DNA from: Spirogloea muscicola
Taxonomy: Eukaryota > Streptophyta > Zygnematophyceae > Spirogloeales > Spirogloeaceae
NCBI GenBank assembly: GCA_009602725.1
Contig: WELB01000137.1
Location: 304,487 to 321,629 of the forward strand
Length of the DNA: 17,143 nucleotides
Reading direction: 5' to 3'
The position numbers and the translations under genes are program-made. The notes below the pieces were generated by a model. That model did no database searches. It worked only from the letters and a program-made list of their open reading frames with translations, and was not told where the DNA came from. Positions 1-8,995 of the stretch are shown here, one piece after another (the first letter of the stretch is position 1; each line of letters starts with the position of its first letter).

Positions 1-84
<84 letters not shown>
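1..84. repeat. (TC)n dinucleotide microsatellite
   Basis: An uninterrupted TC run of 42 units begins at the window edge, so its true length is unknown. From base 85 it decays into interrupted TC and C-rich sequence. The plus strand is all pyrimidine here, a homopurine/homopyrimidine tract of the kind that can form triplex (H-DNA) structures. No coding content is seen. Confidence 0.98.
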
Positions 85-88
<4 letters not shown>

Positions 89-340
89 TCTCTCCCTCCT
101 CACCCCCCCCCTCTTTTCCTTCCTGTCCCCCAGCCATACCTCATTGCCCGCAGCCCCATCTCACTCCTGCTGCTGCCTCACTTCCTCAAGCTTTGCCCCC
201 CGCCCCTCACCCTCTTCTCTTCCACCCATCTAGGTACCCCCACATCGCCCCTCCCTGGCCCTGTCGCGCCTCCCTGCCCCTGCCCTTGTGCCCTTTTCCC
301 CCACAGACTCCGTGCACACCAGTGGCGGAGCTAACGCGTG
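85..340. other. Pyrimidine-rich stretch with no recognised gene
   Basis: The TC run continues as C/T-rich sequence with poly-C blocks up to about base 300, then becomes mixed. Short open frames here are Pro/Ser/Leu-rich products of base composition. At 345-450 there is a short frame starting with ATG, rich in Arg, Ser and Cys, that ends at a GTGAGG splice-donor-like site. It could be a first exon, but nothing downstream could be joined to it with support. Confidence 0.6.
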
Positions 341-457
341 GAGCATGGCCGCATGCAGCTGCAGGCCCCGACGGGGCGCCAGCGACCTGCTGACCACCTC
401 GTCGTTCGCCACGCCGCGCGCAAACCGCTGCCCGCGGCGCCGCACCTGCCGTGAGGA

Positions 458-852
458 AGGCTGACGGTGCCACCCTCCTGGCGGCGGTGCAGCGGCCGGC
501 TGTGGTCGTCTTCCCTATCCATCCAATCCACTTCACCTCCTGGCTGTGTTATATGCGCCTCCCGAGGGAGGCCATCGAGTGGCGTATGCATATACACGTA
601 TCGGCGGAAGATGTTGTACAAAGCCCTCACTATTTGGAGGGCCTCGAGGAGGCCCGCCCCGGTGGCCTCCAAATACCCCAGGGCTTCGTACAACATCTTC
701 TGACACTACGTGGTACGCATACGCCACCCCGCTGGCCTCCCTCCTCGGGAGGCGCATGTCCCACAGCCAGGAGGTGAAGTGGATTGGATGGACGGGGAAG
801 ACGACCCCGGCCAGCTTCTGCACCGCCGCCAGGAGGGTGGCGCTGTCGGCCT
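458..852. repeat. Large imperfect inverted repeat (foldback/hairpin)
   Basis: The left arm (about 458-640) is closely matched by the reverse complement of the right arm (about 664-852). The longest perfect block is 31 bases, 518-548 against 762-792. Another perfect block of about 24 bases lies near the outer ends, beginning GCCACCCTCC. The innermost arms are ATTTGGAGG on the left and CCTCCAAAT on the right, flanking a short GC-rich loop. Mismatches and small indels are spread along both arms. Similarity stops sharply outside about 458 and 852, and I see no convincing target-site duplication. A transcript would fold into a hairpin of nearly 400 nt. It could be a foldback/MITE-like element, an inverted duplication or a small-RNA precursor; the sequence does not decide. 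Confidence 0.9.
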
Positions 853-1471
853 AACGTCGAGACGGCGCGGAGACGAGGACGGGGCGCGCGAGGAGGCAGC
901 GGAAGGGCGCGGCAATGCGGCCCAGGGTAGGCGGCGCTGCGGCGGCAGCGGTGGAGGCAGGACGAGCAGGACTGATTGCCGAGTAGGCGGACCGAACTTG
1001 CAGATGCAATTGACCACCAATGTTGATGTCTGCAGAAGCTTCCGAACCTGGACAGTCGACAGCAGTCGACATTGCTGCTGCCGGAAGCAAGTACCTGCTG
1101 TAGACAGCTTCCTTCTCATATCATACTCCTGTGAATTCTGACACTGCCGTCGTCCCGATCAGCCCGTCTGCTGTGCTCATGCCTATTGCAGCCTGGGTTC
1201 GCTTTCTGGTCCGGTGATTGCTCAGTAGTCTTATAACTCCATCAACTACAAACTCTCTAAGTGCGGGGGTTAGACGCACGTGCCCAGCACTTGTGACCCG
1301 AGCCGGGCGGGCAGGGACAGGTGTCCGCTGACGCAGAATCGCACGGCCGTCACCGGCGCATCGCACGGGTTAGGAAGTGACGCTGATGCGTCAGTCATAG
1401 GGTGAGAGAACCCCCCTGCCCCGGGTTAGCCGCCGGCAGTCCCGCCGGGCTCCGGGGTGGCTGCGACGAGC
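853..1471. other. Gene-free stretch upstream of FRA10AC1 homologue
   Basis: No frame here resembles a known protein on either strand. The first 150 bases are GC-rich; 1000-1260 is closer to balanced composition. Two SalI-type hexamers GTCGAC sit ten bases apart near 1063-1078. The right end holds the TGACGC motifs listed separately. This is probably the promoter and 5' leader region of the FRA10AC1 gene, an inference from position only. Confidence 0.5.
1329..1393. promoter_or_regulatory. Candidate bZIP-type TGACGC cluster
   Basis: TGACGC occurs at 1329-1334 and 1378-1383, and its reverse complement GCGTCA at 1388-1393. The last two form a 6-4-6 inverted repeat, TGACGC-TGAT-GCGTCA. TGACG is the core of plant and algal bZIP (TGA/CRE-type) sites. 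The cluster lies 80-140 bases before the GCC-rich candidate start of the FRA10AC1 gene, a sensible promoter position. The motif is short, so chance is possible. Confidence 0.3.
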
Positions 1472-1474
1472 ATG

Positions 1475-1522
1475 GCCGCCGCCGCCGCCGCCGCCACCGC
1501 CGCCGGCGCCGCCGCCGCCGCT
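1475..1522 (+). repeat. GCC trinucleotide tract (poly-Ala if translated)
   Basis: Directly after the ATG at 1472 come seven GCC, one ACC, two GCC, one GGC, four GCC and a GCT codon. This is an interrupted GCC run at the 5' end of the FRA10AC1 homologue. It reads as polyalanine in the same frame as the conserved first exon, but a TGA at 1541-1543 separates the two. Confidence 0.9.
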
Positions 1523-1543
1523 GTCGGCGGAGAGCCGACCTGA

Positions 1544-4500
1544 TGGCACGACGGCGACGGCGGCCTCGCCGTCAGGTCGTACCGGGACAGCGTCGCCGGC
1601 CTCAGCGCGTACGACCGCCACAAGAAGTTCATCGCCGACTACGGTGCGCCAGCACTCGGCCACGGCCTCGCCTCCCTCCTCGTCCGCCGAAGCGGACCTG
1701 CCAGTTGCCCCGGGAGGCCGGCCAAGCGGCGCCGCCCCCCGGCCCCGTCGGCGGTCCCAGAGCCACGCTGGACGCGGCAAGAGCAGCCCCCGGTCGCGAG
1801 AGCAGCCCGCCGGCGGCTACACGCGTCCCGACATCCCCAGGCTGAAAAAACCACAATGGTCCTGTGACGAAAGAACACTTTGACGAATTGAACCAGTGAC
1901 CTCAAGTCCTTTCCTCGCCTTAGTCCTCTCTGCCCCCACTCAGCTGTCCCTCTGAGCTGGTCGCTGCGGCGGGCGTAGCCATCGCCACTCCAGTCTCTGA
2001 CGCCGCAGCCGCCGCCGCCGCAGTGCGCTTCTACGGCGGGCGCGGCGGCGCCGGCGGCGGCAACAGCGGCACCCAGCTCCCAGCTCGCACAGACCTTGAC
2101 ACGCTGTGGGAGACCTACAGGTGGGCTCACTTGCAGCCGAAGTGATGGAGGTGCTCTGCCGTTCTCGCTTCCATCGCCGCCGTCTTTGCTGCAGCTCGTC
2201 GAGCCCGACAGCCATGCTGCTGAGAGGGTGTTCCTTAGAGGCGGCTCGTTTGGTACAAGCAGATTCATCCGCTCGGAGAACGACGACGCCGACGGCACGT
2301 GGGAGCAGCGCCTAGCGCGTCGCTACCACGACAAGCTCTTCAAAGAGTGAGCCCAGCCTTAGTTGCTTGGCTGCATTTGTGGCAACTGCAGTAATAAGTG
2401 TGGCGGCTCTGCCGTCACTCTGCATAGGCTGGCTGCCGCGCACCTCACTGGCAAACGGCAGTCTGAGGGTAGAAGCTACTTAAGTTTGCTGATTTATAAC
2501 TGCACGGACGGGCGTCCAGAGAGCACCACCTTGCAACGACCACCTTCCTCGTGACCAGCAAGGGGCGACTTGGCATAGCCGCCTCTGAGTTGCCGTCAAT
2601 CTGATCTTAATTTGATTGCTCTATACGGCCGTGCAATTGGAGCTCAGGTACTGCATCGCCGACATGTCTCGCTACAAGGAGAATAAGGCACGCTTCTGGC
2701 ACCTGCACCCTTGGCTTTGGATGCAGTGGGCAGCCCTTCTTACACGCCATGCTGTGAGGATATGCGTACCATTGAATGCCAAAGCCACCCCTGCTTCAAT
2801 TCTGCTGCAGATAGGCATGCGGTGGCGCGTAGCAAAGGAAGTCGTCCTTGGAAAAGGTGAGATTCTTGCCACCTTTGTTGGCTGTAGTAATTACTTAGGA
2901 CAGTAAAGCTGGTGCATATACACAAAAAGAAAACTTGCTGAGAAGAAGTGGACAAGCTCCGTGCACTCCTCTGAGTGTCTTTGCCAAATTCTATGCACCT
3001 GAGCATAAGTGGCTCAGCTCGCATCAGCTCTCGTACATCTGGTGGCACCGCGTACTTTTCTGACAATGTGTTCACTTAGGTCCTTGGAACGCCAGCCTGC
3101 TTTCAATAAGATTCTTGCATGTGATGCTTGATGATGTACTATTTGCCCTTACTATGCCCTGTCGTAATACATATTGGTGGTGGCGCAGGTCAGTTTGTGT
3201 GCGGGAGCAAAGGCTGTGATGAGCGGGCAGGCTTGCACAGTTATGAGGCACGTTGCAGAATTGCTTAGGCAGTTAGAATTGATATTGAATGGATATTGAT
3301 AGAAAATGTGGCACTCCTCTCCAAATCCGTGCTCCAAGAGTGATGGAAAGCACTTGCCTTTGTGTCTCTTGTACTGCAAGAATAACTACTGACCACCACG
3401 CCTTGTCCTGGTGCCTGCTTGAGGATAGGTGAACTTTGCATATAAGGAGGCTGGCGAGGAGAAGCAGGCGCTTGTGAAGCTGCGCATCTGCCCAAAGTAA
3501 CCTCGCCTCTTTCATCAGTCTCTACTGTCACCTGTCCCCTTACAAGCAAGATCTAGCACAGTGCGCCTGCTATACAAGTGCATCAGTGAGTGTTGGGCAG
3601 CTTGACACCCTTCTTCAGGGTCTGCAGGCTTTTGAGGCCATAGGCTGCTGAGTCTCACTCTGTCTGTAAAGCAGGCCCGGCAGCAGGTTTCGCAGGATGC
3701 ACCAGCTACTCATAGTGACGTCTAGGCGGGTTAAAAAGACTTCAATTTCAGGCATTGTTAGTGAGAGCAGAGGGCCTAGGTTCCGGCGTGATCCAGATTG
3801 CAAGTATAAGATATTTTGCTGTTCTATGTGCACTTGTTCACGCTGCAATGATGATGTTTGGTTGCCCAGGCATGCATATCAGCTCAACTACCGGAAGGAG
3901 AAGGAGAGGGAGCGGGCCCAACGGCGTGAAAGAAAGAAGCTCAAGCGCAAGAAGCTAAAGTATTCTCACATAGCTTATACTTCTAGCTTGCTCGCTTGTT
4001 GCAGGCGGGAAGATGATGAATGGCAAGATGGCAGAGTTTTCTGCTTCTCCACCCGGTATTGTAGTATGGGAGGTGCTAAAGTGTGCAATTTGACCTGCTT
4101 GGCGGGGCCAGAACTGATGACGACGGCCACCGGGAGGAAGCCGCCGGCGTCCGCCGAGCGACGCATGATGATGCAGGCTCTTCGGCATCGTCAGAAGGGG
4201 ACGATGGCGAGAATGGCGACGTACCTGGAGCAGAGGGCGGGGCTGCGGACTGCGGCGATGGCAGGGAGGTGGGTGGGAAGCTGCCACCGCAGCGAGGTGA
4301 GAATGTGACCTTCCACATCTCCCTCATAGTGACTCCCAAGGAGGTCGTCAGTCCAATGCAGACCAGCACCACTGTGCACGTGGCGAAGTTCTTTAGATTA
4401 CCAGCCTTGAAATCAGCCCCTAAGCAACTCAAGTAAATAGTCATGGCATTGACAATGTGCCCAGGATGACCGGGCTTGCAGTCCATGCTAAGAGCGTACG

Positions 4501-4804
4501 CTGTTTGCAAGCCGGTTGCCTTAGCCAGACGGAGTTCTGTTACCATGGTCATGCTTTCTTGTGAGGTCAAGATCTAGTTTGCAGGTCTAGGGCTTTGGAG
4601 TCTGGTGCAATGTAAAGTCACTATCACAAAAATTCTCATAGCCTTCTTCCCCATTGACCATCTTGACGGTGCTGCCTGCTTGTGGGCTGTGTAGGAGGGC
4701 CACCTCTGTCGGCGGATGAGAGCATCTGGCTGGGCAAGCCGGCGGAGCTGGAGCCGAGCAGAGACGAGGAGTTTGACGAGTACTTCAAGGGCATGTTCCT
4801 GTAG
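1544..4804 (+). CDS. FRA10AC1: FRA10AC1 homologue, spliceosome-associated nuclear protein
   Basis: Exons: ~1544-1643, 2024-2120, 2263-2346, 2648-2687, 2811-2856, 3189-3247, 3429-3496, 3870-3959, 4005-~4055, ~4112-4296, 4695-4804. Joined, they give about 309 residues, close to the animal protein (about 315). Family landmarks appear in order: SAYDRHKKF, TDLDTLWETYR, RRYHDKLFKEYCIADMSRYK, MRWRVAKEV, the Cys pair in FVCGSKGC, ALVKLRICPK, a Lys/Arg-rich helix (KERERAQRRERKKLKRKK), an acidic tail and the typical end FDEYFKGMFL. FRA10AC1 is a nuclear protein found in spliceosomal C complexes. Introns 4 (2688-2810) and 6 (3248-3428) start with GC, not GT. The 5' end is unresolved: ATG 1472 is in frame but TGA 1541 intervenes. 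The exon 9/10 junction is the weakest; only a GTATTG donor fits the phase of the best acceptor. Family identity is very secure, exact ends less so. Confidence 0.94.
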
Positions 4805-5010
4805 ACCGCATCATTGTGGACTCAGGAAACTCCATGATGCTATCCCATGGGAGGTCTGTGCAGCACCGCTGTGCAGCACCATCTGTGCAGCATGGGGGTT
4901 CTATCAACAGCCACTTCTAGTGTCGCAGGCTCGCTAAAGCAGTCGGGTTCATTGGCCTGCTTCATAGATGCGCATGGCATGACCATGCTTTGCCAGCATC
5001 ATGGAGCGGA
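4805..5010 (+). other. Probable 3' UTR of FRA10AC1 gene
   Basis: This runs from the TAG stop to the first TGTAA. No coding signal is present. The length, about 210 bases, is reasonable for an algal 3' UTR. The extent is inferred from the downstream motif only. Confidence 0.45.
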
Positions 5011-5058
5011 GAATTTTGTAATGTCTAACTCTATGAATTTTGTAATGTCTAACTCTAT
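5011..5058 (+). repeat. Perfect 24-bp tandem duplication containing TGTAA
   Basis: Two identical, adjacent 24-base units (5011-5034 and 5035-5058), each beginning GAATTTTGTAATG and ending CTCTAT. Each carries TGTAA, the usual green-algal polyadenylation signal, at 5017-5021 and 5041-5045. They lie 213 and 237 bases after the FRA10AC1 stop, so they may be its polyadenylation signal in duplicate. Identity of the copies suggests a recent duplication. Confidence 0.85.
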
Positions 5059-6273
5059 GCCTGTACAGTATCTGTTAGTTTGAGTTAAAGACTTGCTTTT
5101 CATTGGTGCTGAGAAGAAGAATTTCGGAGGGGGTTAAAGAGGAGGGCAAGCCCTCCTAAAATGGCTGAAGATTTGGCAGTCCAATCATATTCAATGCAGA
5201 CGTTCTTGTGGCAGGATGGCATTAGCAGGGGACGCCGGCTATACAAATGACTTGGATGAGCTGTGTCACACTTGAAGTGGCTCGTAGAGTCTGCGATGCC
5301 ACCCTGCAGACCACCCCTCCAGTGGCGGCAATGAAGCTGACAATACCCTGCGTCCCAGAGGCGCCAACACGATGGCACACTTCTCAAAGAAACATTTCCC
5401 TCGGTGTGGCACTTGACAAGAAGGCTTCAAAGCCTGATCCAAAGGGGGGCATAGGCAGGATATGCAGACAAGCTCGGCTGCTTGCCTATGCACAAGCTGG
5501 GGCGTTGTCAGGTTTAAGTACTTCGTGGTCCACTGACGTTGGCGCTTCATGCTGCTTGTGATGCCAATTTTTGTGTGACTTGTTGAAGGCGCATGTCTTG
5601 GAGATGCTGGCCTTGGAGATGGAAAGGCACAAACAGTAGGGCACCAGAAGGCTCATGCTGTGACCTAATGCACTTTGAGATTCGAGGTATGCGCTTGGAT
5701 GCTGTTGAGCACCACAAAGAATCACTTCTTAAGCATCAGGGTTCCAGGGACTGCTGCCCAGGCTGGGATCAAGGAGGTCAAGTGTCACACATTGAAGCAG
5801 CCTCTAAGTTGGTGACACCCAGAAACTGGTATCAGCAAATAGCACCCGAATGTTGCATCCCTTCAGCAATAATCCGCTGCTGGGGGGCTCTAGCCACCGC
5901 CAGCTTGGCTTAAATAACAGGCGAGTACGATGTTGAGAGTATTAGAAGATTACCTTCAAGATGCACCACACCAAGTTTGATATTTGTGAAGAGATATCTC
6001 CAAAGGCAGAGGACTCTCCGTGTGATTCTCAACAGATATGAAGCCAATGCGGGTTACACCTGGACAGCCTTCTCGGTAGTGGACTCTCCATAAGCCGCCA
6101 GCTTCTCACCTGCGGGCCAGAAGTCACAGAATCATTGATATGCATATGAGATCATTGTGCAAGCGCAAGTGCATGGACAATCTGGCCAGCTACAACCTAC
6201 ATGATCCACAAGATCTTGGTAGCCTCATTCAGGTCCAGAAGAATCAGCCAATGGAGCTTTGTCTCAACCTGGC
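5059..6273. other. Gene-free stretch between convergent genes
   Basis: Open frames on both strands (for example 5247-5561 and 5593-5913 plus, 5266-5550 minus) show no recognisable domain, no conserved motif and no splice-consistent extension. The base composition is lower in GC than the neighbouring exons and similar to the introns. A TTACA at 6054-6058 (TGTAA on the minus strand) lies about 215 bases past the acetyltransferase stop and may be its polyadenylation signal. I see nothing else. Confidence 0.6.
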
Positions 6274-7335
<1,062 letters not shown>

Positions 7336-7337
7336 CT

Positions 7338-7370
<33 letters not shown>
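7338..7370. repeat. (GCG)11 trinucleotide tract between divergent genes
   Basis: Eleven perfect GCG units end exactly at the base before the ATG at 7371. On the plus strand they form the immediate 5' leader of the Cx9C gene. On the minus strand the same bases, read as CGC repeats, lead into the CAG acceptor of the first recognised acetyltransferase exon. One repeat therefore sits in functional positions of two opposite genes. Confidence 0.95.
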
Positions 7371-7371
<1 letters not shown>

Positions 7372-8789
7372 TGGCGGAGGAGACTGTGCTTACGGCGGAC
7401 GACCTCATGGCCGGCCCACCGCCTCCGCTGGTGCTCGAGGAGCTCGCCGACGCGGCGCTCGCCGGCCTCGATCTTTGCAACCACCAGCTGCGCGTGCTCT
7501 TCGAGTGTGAGCCGCCCGTTGCTACCCGCCGCCCTGCCACGGCTCATGCTGTGGGCCTGCCTTGGCCGTGTCACAAGTGGCCATGGCCGCTTGAGCTAGC
7601 TGCCGTGGCAGAAGCGGCGATGGCTGAGAATAGGCTGTGGTTAAGATATCAGCGAGAGCAGCTTTTAAGACGCCACTGGCGATGCGCCACAACACTCTGG
7701 TCGCCCAGCAGAGTGGCAGCTGAGCAGGGAGAGCTGCCGTGCCAGAGAATCGCCAGCAAGGTGTGCCATCGCCTTGCTACGTTTAATGTGGCCTTGACTG
7801 ACTGGTACCAAGCAGGCCTGCACCGGCACGACATTGAGCCCTTCTGCCAGGAGGAGATCATCCGCTTCCGGCGCTGCAGCCAACAACGGGTTTGTACGAA
7901 GAATCCAAGTCCTTCTTATACCCCAACAGACCAAGCCATATCAAAAGCTCCCATATTAACTCCTTGTCAACATTTTCAAGAGGCTTATGTTTGACCTTGG
8001 AATGATGCTGTGATTGCTACCGCTAGGACATCCTTTGTCGTCATTGCTGGGGTTGCAGTGCTCGCTAATTCAACGAAAGACATACATGCTTCTAAGCTAC
8101 TTCCCACTTGCTGCAGTACCGTCAAAATCTGGGCCACTTGAATCGGCAGGACAAGGAGCTCCGGGAGCGGCTGCTGGGTGCAGAACAGGCGTACAGTGTC
8201 AAGCTCAGCAGCGAGAACCGGCGGCAAAGGAGGGAGGAGCTGGAGGCGCTCATCAGTCTTCTGGATAGGTGCAGCGTTGACACATTTGCTATAGCCGTGA
8301 CCGCCTGCTCCAGAGAGCTCTCAGCCCTCCACCCTGCAGTCATGAGCACTGTATGACGCTCACAGCTGCTGTCACAGGCGACTTATTCTGGCAACTGGCG
8401 TGGAGGGCATGGCGGGCTTTAAGCAGCGCTGGCAACTCAATGGCCAGCTGCACGACGCAAGGTGCACCTCGCGTCCGAGCATCGCAAGCAGACTGCTGAC
8501 GCATACTGGCGACAAGTCACAGAATCATATCAGCTTCCAAGTATGTTGACAGAAGGTGGCCGAGGGCCACCACAGAACCAGGACTTCTTTCATAGCGGCT
8601 AGCCTACAGGTATTCGTGAAGAAGACACACTGCCAATACTTACAGGCTGTCTGTCTGCATGCTCCCAGGTCGCGGCTGCAGGTGTTGAAAGACGTGGATA
8701 AGGCCCCTATTGCCACCACTGCTACTGCTGCTCCGTATACGGGCGAGAAGCCAAGGCGTCAGCACTGGTGGCAGCCTTGGACCACTTGA
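7371..8789 (+). CDS. Small twin-CX9C (CHCH-like) coiled-coil protein, probably mitochondrial intermembrane space
   Basis: Exons 7371-7506, 7816-7889, 8117-8268 and 8669-8789 join in phase to 160 residues. Splicing gives four cysteines at 36, 46, 56 and 66, each exactly ten apart: CNHQLRVLFEC followed by CQEEIIRFRRC, linked by nine residues. Two CX9C pairs are the mark of CHCH proteins, imported and oxidised by the Mia40/Erv1 relay in the mitochondrial intermembrane space. Residues about 71-130 form a charged, Arg/Glu-rich helix likely to be a coiled coil (KELRERLLGAEQAY, RRQRREELEALISLLDR). The C-terminus is basic and aromatic, ending HWWQPWTT. There is no presequence, as usual for this class. 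Cys46 is split by intron 1. I cannot assign a named family; complex I accessory or assembly factor is possible. The start has a good context (GCGATGG). The gene is divergent from the acetyltransferase and tightly followed by RUS3. Confidence 0.8.
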
Positions 8790-8995
8790 TGCACGGCAAT
8801 TCGATGTCTGTTGCGGAGCTGCTGGCAGCTCTTGAGCAGTCACAGCTGCATAGCAGCAACACGGCCGCNGCCGCAGCCGCCGCTGCCGCCGCCGGCGCAT
8901 GGCCGCCGGCCCCGTCGCCGCCGTTGCCACTGCATCAGGGCATTGCGACGACCCATCTAGCGCCTGATGGCCCACGTCGGCCATGTCTGCCGCAG
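8790..8995 (+). other. Short spacer, possible 5' exon of RUS3 gene
   Basis: An ATG at 8789, overlapping the preceding stop as TGATG, opens a frame (SMSVAELLAALEQSQLHSS, then a polyalanine run) to about 8930. It is not in frame with the first conserved RUS segment. It could be a first exon joined by an intron ending at the CAG at 8993-8995, but no donor clearly supports this. Base 8869 is an N inside the GCC run, so a sequence error here is possible. Confidence 0.4.

Noticed and set aside
345-450. Possible first exon with an Arg/Ser-rich, transit-peptide-like start and a GTGAGG donor
   Set aside because: No downstream exon with recognisable homology could be joined; such short frames are frequent in this composition.
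546-854. KWIGWTG-like motif in both hairpin arms, reminiscent of the WIGWxG of trehalose-phosphate synthases
   Set aside because: It is too short, no other part of that family is present, and conservation in both arms simply follows the 31-base identical block.
5247-5913. Overlapping plus-strand frames of about 100 residues between the convergent genes
   Set aside because: No domain, no splice-consistent neighbours and intron-like composition; most likely UTR or spacer.
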